Origin: Thermosipho africanus Ob7
GTDB taxonomy: Bacteria > Thermotogota > Thermotogae > Thermotogales > Fervidobacteriaceae
DNA length: 64,000 nt
Direction: 5' to 3'
NCBI RefSeq assembly: GCF_003351105.1
Contig: NZ_NKRG01000004.1
Location: 149,891-213,890, forward strand
Part shown: piece by piece, positions 1-8,685 of the stretch
How positions within the stretch are numbered: the stretch's first letter is position 1
How the letters are laid out: each line of letters opens with the position of its first letter
Notes under the pieces: model-generated
Seen by the model: only the letters and a program-made list of their open reading frames with translations
The model's database searches: none
What the model was told of the DNA's origin: nothing
Translations under genes and position numbers: made by a program

Positions 1-963
1 GTTAATTGCATTTTTGATCTGCTGTCTATTACCACCCTTTAGATATGTGAGCCCTGCTGCAGATCCCGTGGCAGAAATACTTCCTGCCCCGCAAATAGGG
101 GTTAAAAGACCAGTATATGCTTTTATGTATATTGTAACTAATATACTTAGTAATGTTGCTTTTAAGATTTTTTCTTTATCATATTCTTCTCTTTTTGTTG
201 CTATTGGTAGTATGCATGAAAGCCCTTGGTTTCCGCTTCCAGCAACAGTCATTACTGGTTTTAAAACTCCACTCATTCTTGCGTCAACACCTGCACTTAC
301 GTATTTTACATATTCGTTTATTGCAGCATTTGAAAAATTTCCTTTCATTTGCATCCCATATTTTGCAATATCTATGTTCATTTCAATTGCTTTTTCAACA
401 TAATCTAAAACTTCTTTGTCCGGATTTTCTACATAATCGATAATTTCATCGATTGAGTATTTTTTTATGTTTTCTAATGTGGTTTTTGATGGATTAAAGG
501 GTTTGTCAAGGATTGTATTAGAATCAATGGTTATTTTTGCAATGTTGTCATGTTTCCCTTCAATTAAAATTTTAACGGTGTGATTATCTTTTGATACAGC
601 TATTGTTTCTACATAAAGATATGGCATATCATTAATTTCTATTTTAATTTTATTTTTAAGGTTCGTGGCTTTACTCAAGCATTGAGAATTTACATCTTTT
701 AAGACTTCAAGTCCTTTTTCTGGAATTCCACATAAGTATCCCAGAGCAGCAGCAATTTCAAGGCCAAATATATTTGTGCCTGGAATATTTACAACAAGTC
801 CGTTTTTATATGTATTTTTATCAAGAGTTATATTTATTTCTTTTAAATCTTCTAAAGTTTCATTCAAATATTTCTTTGCAGTAGCTGTAGATAATGCCAC
901 AGCTATGGGTTCGGTGCAACCATACGCAGGCTTTACCTGGTCAAAGAATATATCTTTTATCAA
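1..963 (-). CDS. UPF0597 / L-cysteine desulfidase-like protein, C-terminus cut by window edge
   Basis: Reading the minus strand from 963 gives an open frame to base 1, so the C-terminal part lies outside the window. The N-terminus carries the family signature PAYGCTEPIAVAL, and later segments such as SAGVDARMSGVL and TVAGSGNQG also fit UPF0597. Known members (E. coli CyuA/YhaM, archaeal cysteine desulfidase) bind an Fe-S cluster and release sulfide, ammonia and pyruvate from L-cysteine; a serine dehydratase activity is the alternative. I chose the TTG at 963 because AAAGGGGG lies about 7 nt upstream and the predicted transcript begins near 979, downstream of the in-frame ATG at 981. It is transcribed divergently from the next gene. 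Confidence 0.8.
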   Translation of the reverse strand, partial: MIKDIFFDQVKPAYGCTEPIAVALSTATAKKYLNETLEDLKEINITLDKNTYKNGLVVNIPGTNIFGLEIAAALGYLCGIPEKGLEVLKDVNSQCLSKATNLKNKIKIEINDMPYLYVETIAVSKDNHTVKILIEGKHDNIAKITIDSNTILDKPFNPSKTTLENIKKYSIDEIIDYVENPDKEVLDYVEKAIEMNIDIAKYGMQMKGNFSNAAINEYVKYVSAGVDARMSGVLKPVMTVAGSGNQGLSCILPIATKREEYDKEKILKATLLSILVTIYIKAYTGLLTPICGAGSISATGSAAGLTYLKGGNRQQIKNAIN

Positions 964-980
964 ACTAAAACCCCCTTTCA

Positions 981-1010
981 TTGAAATTATAACATATGAT
1001 ACAATAATAT
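981..1010 (+). promoter_or_regulatory. Possible promoter for the secreted OB-fold protein
   Basis: TTGAAA at 981-986 and TAATAT at 1005-1010 are 18 bp apart. The Shine-Dalgarno GGGAGGG lies at 1026-1032, before the ATG at 1039. The element overlaps the divergent promoter, so the two genes may compete for polymerase. Confidence 0.4.
986..994 (-). promoter_or_regulatory. Extended -10 promoter for the UPF0597 gene
   Basis: On the minus strand the bases read TGTTATAAT, a TG-n-TATAAT extended -10 element. No good -35 is visible, as is usual for extended -10 promoters. The predicted start near 979 leaves a very short leader before the TTG at 963. Confidence 0.5.
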
Positions 1011-1038
1011 GATAAATTAAAATACGGGAGGGAAAGGT

Positions 1039-2628
1039 ATGAAAAAATTTTATTTTATGCTTTTGATACTTGTTCCATTATTTTTATTTTCATCAGTTAT
1101 TAGTATTTCAGATGCAAAGGCTCTTAGCGATGGAAAAGATGTAATTGTCAGAGGAATTGTTACCGTTGAACCAGGTCCTTTTGATGTAAACATTATCTTT
1201 ATCCAGGATGAAAGTGGAGGAATTAATGTTTACCTTCGTGGAGGTCATTTTGAAGGTATAGACAGAGGGGATTTAGTTGAAATTAGTGGATACATGTGGA
1301 CACATAGATTAAATAGAGAACTTGTAATTGATGCTGACAAAGAAAAGTATTACATAAAGGTCTTATCTAAAAACAATACTTTACCTCAACCAAGGAAAAT
1401 ATCAACAAAGGATATTAATAATGAAGAATATCAAGGATTGTTTGTAGAAGTAGAGGGTGATGTAGTAAAAATAGAGCAATCAGATCCAAGAAAGGTATAT
1501 ATTGATGATGGAAGTGGAAATGGTATGGTATTTATTCGTGAAAATACCGGTATACTTACATCATATTTTAGAGTTGGAATGCATCTTAAAGTAAAGGGAG
1601 TCCTTGGAAGATATCAATCATTTTTTGAACTTTGGCCAAGAAGTATGGACGATATTGAAGCTGGAGATGTCTTTCCGCCTGAAGTAAAATCAGTATTTTT
1701 AAAGGATGATAAGGTATATATTGTTTTTAATGAACCAGTTTCTGAAAAAAGCGTTTTAGATAATAAGACTATAAGAATTGCAGGAAGAAGTATAAAAAGG
1801 CACACGATGTACTTTGATAATAGAGTAGTTATACTTGAACTTGATAAAAAAATAGATTCAACAGTTAAGATAATGATAAGGTTTGTAAAAGATATGAATG
1901 AAAACCAGATGGGATCAGTAATTGCTTCTATTAATCCTGAAAAAGATGTATTTGCTAAAAGAGTTTTATTTGATGAAGGACACGGACAGCAGGCAGGAAA
2001 TGCAGATTGGGTAATATATGGAGCATATTCTGATTTTGCAGAAGCACTTAAGAATGAGCTTGGTATGTACGTTGAAAGTACAAAAGAGAATCTTACATAT
2101 GAGCTTTTAAGCCTTTATAAAGTATTTATTATCCCTGAGCCTAACAGACCTTTTAAAGCGGAGGAAATAGATGCAATATTAAAGTTTGTCGAAAATGGTG
2201 GTGGTCTATTTTTAATAGCTGATCATGGTGGTTCAGATAGAAATGGGAACGGTTGGGATTCTCCAAGAATATTTAATGAATTTGTAGAAAATTTTGGTTT
2301 TAAATTTACTGGGGATAGTATAGAAGAAGAACCATTAGAATACGTGTATGAACACGAAATAACAAAAGGAATAAATAATGTTGGGGTTTGGGCAGGAAGT
2401 ACTATCCAGGTTTTAAGAGATGATGTAAAAATTTTAATTTCCGATATAAATAAAAAGCCTTATTTAGTTTTAAGTAGTTACGGAAAAGGTTTTGTTGTTG
2501 CTATAGGAGATAGCTCTCCGTTTGATGATGGAACCGGGGATAAAAATGATATATTACACGACGGTTGGAGCTATGGTGATGATGCAAAACTTGCGGTTAA
2601 TATAGTTAAATTTCTTTCATCTCACTAA
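1039..2628 (+). CDS. Secreted OB-fold protein with C-terminal GATase-like domain
   Basis: The 529-residue product starts with a signal peptide (MKKFYFMLLILVPLFLFSS). Two OB-fold-like segments follow, about residues 25-110 and 115-210, with repeated phrases such as VIVRGIVTVEPG and YIDDGSGNGMVF, typical of extracellular nucleic-acid-binding OB modules. A short Ig-like stretch (about 215-290, PPEVKSVFLKDDKVYIVF) comes next. The C-terminal 230 residues (VLFDEGHGQQAGNADW, then VENGGGLFLIADHGGSD) resemble the GATase-1-like/DUF4350 fold seen in surface proteins. I cannot assign an enzyme activity. It appears monocistronic and ends at a strong terminator. Confidence 0.6.
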   Translation: MKKFYFMLLILVPLFLFSSVISISDAKALSDGKDVIVRGIVTVEPGPFDVNIIFIQDESGGINVYLRGGHFEGIDRGDLVEISGYMWTHRLNRELVIDADKEKYYIKVLSKNNTLPQPRKISTKDINNEEYQGLFVEVEGDVVKIEQSDPRKVYIDDGSGNGMVFIRENTGILTSYFRVGMHLKVKGVLGRYQSFFELWPRSMDDIEAGDVFPPEVKSVFLKDDKVYIVFNEPVSEKSVLDNKTIRIAGRSIKRHTMYFDNRVVILELDKKIDSTVKIMIRFVKDMNENQMGSVIASINPEKDVFAKRVLFDEGHGQQAGNADWVIYGAYSDFAEALKNELGMYVESTKENLTYELLSLYKVFIIPEPNRPFKAEEIDAILKFVENGGGLFLIADHGGSDRNGNGWDSPRIFNEFVENFGFKFTGDSIEEEPLEYVYEHEITKGINNVGVWAGSTIQVLRDDVKILISDINKKPYLVLSSYGKGFVVAIGDSSPFDDGTGDKNDILHDGWSYGDDAKLAVNIVKFLSSH

Positions 2629-2632
2629 TTTT

Positions 2633-2662
2633 AACTAGCGCCCCTTTGGGCGCTAGTTTTTT
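2633..2662. terminator. Bidirectional intrinsic terminator
   Basis: An 11-bp stem, AACTAGCGCCC (2633-2643) with GGGCGCTAGTT (2648-2658), closes on loop CTTT and is followed by six Ts on the plus strand. It separates the converging OB-fold and FGGY-kinase genes. The stop of the minus-strand gene lies immediately next to it, so it mainly serves the plus-strand gene. Confidence 0.85.
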
Positions 2663-4199
2663 AATCGTTGTTATCTGTTAATTTTTTGATGTTGGAATAA
2701 ATATTACGTAGTGAAGAATAAATTTTTTTGTATGCTTTTTTGTATAATTCATTGTAGATTTCAGCTTCTTCTTTGTCTGGGTAAAAAACTTTACTGTAGT
2801 GAATCATGTTATTTATTGCTTCATCTATTGTAGAATGTGCACCAAAGACGCATAATGCAGCACCAAGACCCGAAGTTTCATGAGTTTTTGGTTTATAAAC
2901 TGGGAGGTTAAACATATTTGCTGTAATTTGACATATTTTTTCACTTTGTGAGCCGCCTCCAGAGACTGTGAGCTTTTTTATTTTTATTTTTCCTCTTTTT
3001 TCTATTCTTTCCATTCCGTCTTTTAATGCAAAATTTATACCTTCTATAATTGCTCTGTAAACATGACCTTTTGTATGATAATCGGAAAATCCGATTATAG
3101 CTCCCCTTGCATTTGGCATATCAAGGCCTGGTGTCCACATAGGATGCAAGATTAACCCTTCAGATCCAGCGGGTATGTTATCAAGAAATCCATTTAATAT
3201 TATCTCTGGAGCAACGTTTAATTTTTCTGATAATTCAAGTTCTTTTTCTCCAAATTCTTTTATAAACCATTTTACAAGCCAATAGCCTCTAAATATTTCA
3301 ATTTCTGGATTATATGCATTTGGAATAACCGCTGGATATGGTGGTATGAAAGGAATAGGTTCAAAATATTTTTTTGAAGTAGTCTGAATGGTAGCAGTTG
3401 TCCCAAAACTTAAACTTGCGCAATCTGAAGATGTACATCCAGAACCAATAGTTTCACATCCCTTGTCTGATCCAGAAGTTATAATAGGTGTACCTTCAGG
3501 AATTCCCGTTTGGCTTGCAACTTCTTTTGAAATTTTTCCAACAATTGTGCAAGGTGGAACAAGCTCTGGAAGTTTTTCTCTTTCAACTCCAAATACTCTC
3601 CATCTCCAACTATTTTTGTTTTTTGGCCACCTTTGGTGTTTATAATCAAATGGGATATGTCCAATTTGAGAGGCGGTTGAATCTATGAATTTACCTGTGA
3701 GTTTGAATAATAGATAACCTGATAGAAGAAGGAATTTGTGAGTCTTGTCCCAGATCTCGGGTTCGTTTTCTTTGATCCAATTTGGTCTTGATTTTCTATA
3801 TATTCTTATTGCAGTTTCTTTCATTTTAATTATTGAAAAGGCAATATTTTCGAAAAAATTAAGTGGATTTTTGTACGAAGATTTTCTTTGATCAAGCCAG
3901 ATTATAGCAGGTCTTAATGGAACACCATTTTCGTCTACCAAGACCGCTGTATCCCTTTGTGTAGTTATACTGACACCAATAATTTTTTTGAATTTTTCTT
4001 TGTTTCTTTCTTTTAAAGTATTAACAGCTTTACATAAAGACTGCCAGTAGATATTTGCATCTTGTTCTGCCCATTCTGGATTTGGTGAATAGTATGGGGT
4101 GTATGGGATCTTTACCATATCGTGCAAATTTCCAAATTCATCAAAAAGTAAAGCCCTAAGGCTTTGGGTTCCACAGTCTATGCTGAGTGCAAATTCCAA
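2661..4199 (-). CDS. FGGY-family carbohydrate kinase
   Basis: This 512-residue protein has the full FGGY layout. The N-terminal phosphate loop is DCGTQSLRALLFD, the substrate-side Asp lies in IIWLDQRKS, an ATP-binding loop reads SFGTTATIQTTS, and the C-terminal signature reads VSGGGSQSEKICQITANMF. FGGY kinases phosphorylate sugars or polyols such as xylulose, glycerol or gluconate; the substrate cannot be read from the sequence. It has no sugar genes directly beside it and its own terminator and promoter, so it is probably a single unit. The TTG start at 4199 is preceded by AGGGAGTGA at good spacing. Confidence 0.85.
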   Translation of the reverse strand: MEFALSIDCGTQSLRALLFDEFGNLHDMVKIPYTPYYSPNPEWAEQDANIYWQSLCKAVNTLKERNKEKFKKIIGVSITTQRDTAVLVDENGVPLRPAIIWLDQRKSSYKNPLNFFENIAFSIIKMKETAIRIYRKSRPNWIKENEPEIWDKTHKFLLLSGYLLFKLTGKFIDSTASQIGHIPFDYKHQRWPKNKNSWRWRVFGVEREKLPELVPPCTIVGKISKEVASQTGIPEGTPIITSGSDKGCETIGSGCTSSDCASLSFGTTATIQTTSKKYFEPIPFIPPYPAVIPNAYNPEIEIFRGYWLVKWFIKEFGEKELELSEKLNVAPEIILNGFLDNIPAGSEGLILHPMWTPGLDMPNARGAIIGFSDYHTKGHVYRAIIEGINFALKDGMERIEKRGKIKIKKLTVSGGGSQSEKICQITANMFNLPVYKPKTHETSGLGAALCVFGAHSTIDEAINNMIHYSKVFYPDKEEAEIYNELYKKAYKKIYSSLRNIYSNIKKLTDNND

Positions 4200-4236
4200 T
4201 TATCTTCACTCCCTAAATAATAGTTTGGCCAATTAA

Positions 4237-4265
4237 ATTATATCTTAAAGGGGGAAAAAATTAAA
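4237..4265 (-). promoter_or_regulatory. Possible promoter for the FGGY kinase
   Basis: A consensus TATAAT lies at 4237-4242 on the minus strand, with a weak TTTAAT 17 bp upstream. It sits between the aminomutase terminator and the kinase start, which is where a promoter is needed. Confidence 0.4.
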
Positions 4266-4298
4266 ATGAAGGTCGGAAAAAAGTTTAAGGAAGAAAAT

Positions 4299-4325
4299 AA
4301 GCCATGGATGTCCATGGCTTATTTT
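4299..4325. terminator. Intrinsic terminator after the KamA-like gene
   Basis: AAGCCATGG (4299-4307) pairs with CCATGGCTT (4312-4320) around a 4-nt loop. The minus-strand transcript continues ATTTTC; the plus strand continues ATTTTT. It lies directly after the stop of the aminomutase gene. Confidence 0.75.
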
Positions 4326-5437
4326 TAAAGGATTGGATTTTCTACAACATACTCTTCAACAAGTTCGGTATAATCATCGAACCAGTATGCGTTTGGATTT
4401 CTTTTGTATACCATTATTTTTCCAGCGTTTTTTGGATCATGTGCACGTTGATATCTAAATATAACATGTTCCTTTGTAAGAGCAGAAACCTCTATTTTTC
4501 CTGTCTCATGTGACATTGCAAATCTTGCTCTTTTTGCAAGTCCTGATACATTCATGATTGCTTTTAAGAATATTTGATAGGCTTCTTCTACTGGAACTGC
4601 AAAAGGTTTATTTCCTGCAACTGGCCTTCCTTGAAATACATAGTATGGAGGAACACCTATGAATGAAAGTTTTTTGAATAGTTCCATAAGCGTTTTCCAG
4701 TCTGCGTTAACACCTTTTATCAAAGGTGTTTGATTTGCAAGAATTGCCCCCGCTTTTTGAAGCATATTTACAGCTTTAATAGCTTCTTTAGTTATTTCTC
4801 TTGGATGGTTAAATTGTGTCATGATGTATATTTTCTTTTCATCAGTTGAATATTTTTTGATTAATTCTATTAATTCAGGATCTTCGGTGATTCTATATGG
4901 ATTAAATGCGACCATTTTACTTCCAATCCTTATTATTTGAACATGATCAATTTCTCTGATCTGACTTATTATTTTTTCAAGTTTTTTTGTAGCAAGTAAT
5001 AGTGGATCGCCACCGGTTAATAACACGTTTGTTATCTCTTTGTGTTTTTTTATATATTCTAGATCTTCAGAAACATCTCTAACTACTTCTTCTCCTACAT
5101 TGATAAAGAGGCGCTTTCTAAAACAAAATCTACAAAATCCACCGCAAACATCGTTGACTAATAAAAGTGCGGTGTCTCTGTATTTGTGTTGTAAGCCTTT
5201 AGAAATTGTATAGGATTTTTCATTTGAGGCATCGAGTCTTCCCCATTCTTCTAACTCACCGATTTGTGGGATTATTAAATTTCTTATGGGATCATTTGGA
5301 TCATCCCAATTAATCAATTTTAAATAATAATCATTAGCTCTAAACTTGTACTTTTCCGTCACTTTTTTTAACTTGTTTTTTTCTTCCTCGGAAAGTTGTG
5401 GAACTTTTTCGATTTTTGTGATGTAGTTTACTTGCAT
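4325..5437 (-). CDS. KamA-family radical SAM aminomutase
   Basis: The 370-residue protein belongs to the lysine 2,3-aminomutase superfamily. The Fe-S/SAM motif is C98-GGF-C102-RF-C105 in NDVCGGFCRFCFRKR, followed by the TGGDPLLL segment. A candidate PLP lysine is K314 in SHETGKIEV. Canonical lysine 2,3-aminomutases have a Gly-rich stretch at that lysine, so the substrate here could be another amino acid (glutamate and others are known in the family). The protein lacks the C-terminal zinc-site extension of clostridial KamA. The ATG follows AAAGGAGGAATCCTC. No lysine-fermentation genes are next to it. Confidence 0.8.
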   Translation of the reverse strand: MQVNYITKIEKVPQLSEEEKNKLKKVTEKYKFRANDYYLKLINWDDPNDPIRNLIIPQIGELEEWGRLDASNEKSYTISKGLQHKYRDTALLLVNDVCGGFCRFCFRKRLFINVGEEVVRDVSEDLEYIKKHKEITNVLLTGGDPLLLATKKLEKIISQIREIDHVQIIRIGSKMVAFNPYRITEDPELIELIKKYSTDEKKIYIMTQFNHPREITKEAIKAVNMLQKAGAILANQTPLIKGVNADWKTLMELFKKLSFIGVPPYYVFQGRPVAGNKPFAVPVEEAYQIFLKAIMNVSGLAKRARFAMSHETGKIEVSALTKEHVIFRYQRAHDPKNAGKIMVYKRNPNAYWFDDYTELVEEYVVENPIL

Positions 5438-5658
5438 GAGGATTCCTCCTTTCTTTGTGGTGGGATTTTGTAGGAAAAAGGGGCATTTTCATTCTAACAA
5501 TTAGATTTTAATTTAATACTACATATCAGAAAATATTAAGTAACATATTTATATCTTTTTTATTAAATATATAATATTTTTTTAAGCAAAAAGGCTTGAA
5601 GAGAATTACGGAAAGGTAGGCTACACAGCGGTTAAAAAAATAATATAATAAAAATATA

Positions 5659-5690
5659 ATCCCCTTCCTTATTTAAAGGAAGGGGATTTT
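5659..5690. terminator. Terminator of the N-glycan operon
   Basis: A 12-bp stem, ATCCCCTTCCTT (5659-5670) with AAGGAAGGGGAT (5676-5687), has a 5-nt loop. The minus-strand transcript continues into a U-rich stretch. It lies just beyond the GH38 stop and so ends the eight-gene operon. Confidence 0.85.
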
Positions 5691-5691
5691 T

Positions 5692-8685
5692 CTAAAGCTT
5701 GCATATGAATGTGTATATTTTAAATGGCTCGTATTCTAAAATTATTTTATTATTTTTCACACTTATTTCTTCTTTAACTTCCTCTAGTATATTTGAAAAA
5801 TATGCTTTTTTTAAGTTTTCAATCTCGATTTCTAATGTTCCGCTTGTCCCAACAACTTCAGCAAGTCTAAGCACTATAGTATTTTGCGCTAACTTTTTTA
5901 GTGCTAGTATTTTAAAGTTATCAGGAGAAATTCTTACTGAAAAGCCCTTAGTATCGAATTTTTCCAGTGCAGATATTCTTTTATTAAAGTTATCAGCGAT
6001 TTGTATAGTATCTTTAACACTTGAGCTTTCAACAATTGCATATGAAAATTCGTGGAAGCCTTCATCTGCAAAAAAATCAGGATATGTTCCAGCTTTTATT
6101 AGTGAAAGCCCAATTACGTTGTTGTCAACGCTGTGACCGTATTTTCCATTGTTAATTATAGACACTCCAAAGTCAGGTTGAGAAATATTTACCCACCTAT
6201 GTCCTAGAACTTCAAAGCGGGCTTTTTCAAAATTAGTATTTTTGTAAGTTGGCCTTTCAATGTATCCGGCGTCAAGATCAAATTTTGCGTATCTACTTAA
6301 TACATTAGTTGGAAATAAAGCTTTTAGCAAGCTTCTTCTAAGATGCCAGTCAATTTCTGTTTTTACTTCAACCAAATTTGAATCTCTTTGAAGAATGTAA
6401 TATTGAACAATTTTTGAATTTTCTACTTTATATTCAACTTTAATCACTTTCCTTATTGGTCCTTCCTCTACTACTTCGATTTTATTTGCGTTGAGTTTTC
6501 TTCCACTTTTTGCATAATTTGCATCGATATCCCAGTTTTCCCAGTAATATGGAATGTCTTTGTAAAGCATTAAAATATTTCCACTATTTTTGAAGAGATA
6601 TTTATTAGTTTTTTTGTCGAATATATTTATGCTTCCATCTTCAAATATGATAAGTTCTATTAATTTATTTTCAAATGGTTTGTCTTCAAATTCTGGTATT
6701 TTATCTTTGATATTTAACTGTATAGTTTCAAGGGGGTTAATGTATTTATCTATATAATAAAGATACTTTCCATCGTACGTTTTTTGAACTTTTAGTGATT
6801 TTCCATCTAATTCAAGATTTAATAATTTATTAGATTCAAAGTATATTTTTTGTTTGAATGAAGAAGGATTAAATATTACGAGTTTGTTTTTACTAGTTTT
6901 TGTTAGAATTTGTCTTTTAATAGTTTCTGCTTTTTCTAAAACTTTATTGAGATCTCTTTCTGCGTCTTGATATACTTCGTGAATTGAGGAACCAGGCAAA
7001 ATATCATGAAATTCATTGTATAAAACTATATCCCAGAGCTCATCAATTTCTTCTTGATAATTTTTTCCATAGAGTGCGTTTAATATTTCAATTTCTCTTA
7101 GTTTATCTTCGCATTTTTTGTGTAATATTTTTGTTCTAGATTGTGAGGTGAGTGTTCCCCTATGAAGCTCAAGATACAACTCTCCATCCCAGACAGGAAT
7201 ATTTTCTTTTGGAAGATTTTTGGTAAAGTCATCTACAGTACTGTATTCAACTTGTGGTATTCCTGGGATTTCCTTTAAAGCGTAGTAGTTTTCACACATT
7301 TCTTCTGTTGGACCGCCTCCGCCATCACCGTATCCAAAGGACAGAAGAATTGAAGATGTTATATCCTTATGCCTAAAATTTTCAAATGTGTTAATTAAAG
7401 ATTTAGCTGAAATTTTTCCGTTATAGCCTTCTTCCATGTTTTTGTAGCTGTAATAAATGACTTCACTGCCATCTATACCGCGCCATTTACATAAATCGTA
7501 TGGAAATTCGTTTGATTCGTTCCAGTAAAGTTTGGTTGTGACAAAGTAGTCTATGTTAGCTTCTTTTAATATTTGTGGTAAAATCCATGAAAAACCAAAA
7601 ACATCGGGGAGCCAGCAAGTTTTAGATTTTTTTCCAAATTCTTTTTCAAAAAATTTTTGGCCATAGTAAAATTGCCTAATTAATGATTCAGCGGAAGGAA
7701 CATTACAATCAGATTCAACCCACATTCCTCCAACAGGCTCCCATCTATTTTCGGAAACTAATTTTTTTATTTCTTCAAACAACTCAGGATAATTTTCCTT
7801 TATATCTTTGTACATTTTTGCAGAAGATTGTGTGTAGATAAACTCTTTGTATTTTTTAGAAAGAGTTACCGCATTTGAAAAAGTTCTTGCTATTTTTCTT
7901 TTTGTTTCGTTTGTAGGCCAGAGCCATGCATAATCTATGTGGGCATGTCCAACTACAAAAACTTTTCCATACTTTGGAAATGGAATATTTTTAACCTTTT
8001 CCTTAAAGTTATTAAATTTTTCTAGAACGCTCTTTTTAATGTCACTGTTATTTCTGGAATTGGTGTATTCAAGTTTGGGTGGATTCCATACACTCTTAAT
8101 TTCTTGTATAATTGCCGGATTGTCTAGAACATTGTTTAGATATTCTTTAGTATTTCTTGGAACATAAATCGATGAGAGAAACTCATCGGTAATATTAATT
8201 AAAGCTTGTGCTAAATATTGGTCCGAGGTTTCTTCTGCAACCTGAATTACGTTATACACAAAGTTTAGGGCCTTTTTTAATTCAATGTCGTAGTAAATTA
8301 AGAAGGATTCGTTGAAAACTGGATTTTCTTTTGTTCCAAATAATCCTCTTGGAACAGTTTCAACCTTTATTGAATGAACATTTCCATCACAATATGGTGA
8401 TAAATCAAATTCCTTATGAAATGGATTTATTTCTCCTACTGGTTGTTCATCAATAAATATAAGTGTTTCACCACCAAACCATGCTCTTAAGTATGTATTT
8501 TTACTGTCAATTTTAAATTCATTTTCGAATGTAATTTTTTGGAGAGACCATTCATATGGTATAGAAATTTCTTTTCCATCATGTTTCCAACCTTTGTATT
8601 CTTCACGTTTTAGAATGCAATATGGATATATTTCAGAAAGAGCTCTTTTTAAGTGACTAATTTCTTTGTCTTTTCCTCTGTACAT
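5692..8685 (-). CDS. GH38 alpha-mannosidase
   Basis: The 997-residue protein has the GH38 catalytic domain from about residue 240. The zinc ligands lie in VVGHAHIDYAWLWP (H247 or H249, D251) and the nucleophile D361 in CWLPDVFGFSW. The sugar-pocket segment WRGIDGSEVIYYSYK follows, and the C-terminal half is the usual beta-rich domain. There is no signal peptide, so it acts in the cytoplasm. GH38 enzymes remove alpha-1,2/1,3/1,6-linked mannose, which here would trim imported high-mannose glycans down to Man-beta-1,4-GlcNAc for the GH130 enzyme in the same operon. The ATG is preceded by GAGGAGGAG and overlaps the regulator gene by 29 nt, implying translational coupling. It is the last gene of the operon. 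Confidence 0.9.
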   Translation of the reverse strand: MYRGKDKEISHLKRALSEIYPYCILKREEYKGWKHDGKEISIPYEWSLQKITFENEFKIDSKNTYLRAWFGGETLIFIDEQPVGEINPFHKEFDLSPYCDGNVHSIKVETVPRGLFGTKENPVFNESFLIYYDIELKKALNFVYNVIQVAEETSDQYLAQALINITDEFLSSIYVPRNTKEYLNNVLDNPAIIQEIKSVWNPPKLEYTNSRNNSDIKKSVLEKFNNFKEKVKNIPFPKYGKVFVVGHAHIDYAWLWPTNETKRKIARTFSNAVTLSKKYKEFIYTQSSAKMYKDIKENYPELFEEIKKLVSENRWEPVGGMWVESDCNVPSAESLIRQFYYGQKFFEKEFGKKSKTCWLPDVFGFSWILPQILKEANIDYFVTTKLYWNESNEFPYDLCKWRGIDGSEVIYYSYKNMEEGYNGKISAKSLINTFENFRHKDITSSILLSFGYGDGGGGPTEEMCENYYALKEIPGIPQVEYSTVDDFTKNLPKENIPVWDGELYLELHRGTLTSQSRTKILHKKCEDKLREIEILNALYGKNYQEEIDELWDIVLYNEFHDILPGSSIHEVYQDAERDLNKVLEKAETIKRQILTKTSKNKLVIFNPSSFKQKIYFESNKLLNLELDGKSLKVQKTYDGKYLYYIDKYINPLETIQLNIKDKIPEFEDKPFENKLIELIIFEDGSINIFDKKTNKYLFKNSGNILMLYKDIPYYWENWDIDANYAKSGRKLNANKIEVVEEGPIRKVIKVEYKVENSKIVQYYILQRDSNLVEVKTEIDWHLRRSLLKALFPTNVLSRYAKFDLDAGYIERPTYKNTNFEKARFEVLGHRWVNISQPDFGVSIINNGKYGHSVDNNVIGLSLIKAGTYPDFFADEGFHEFSYAIVESSSVKDTIQIADNFNKRISALEKFDTKGFSVRISPDNFKILALKKLAQNTIVLRLAEVVGTSGTLEIEIENLKKAYFSNILEEVKEEISVKNNKIILEYEPFKIYTFICKL

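Noticed and set aside
14..443. Two plus-strand ORFs of 129 and 96 codons at the left edge
   Set aside because: They lie antisense to the UPF0597 gene, whose minus-strand frame is open throughout and carries the family motifs.
2661..4199. FGGY kinase as part of the N-glycan system
   Set aside because: It has its own promoter and terminator and is separated from the operon by the aminomutase gene; FGGY kinases do not fit a mannose or GlcNAc step.
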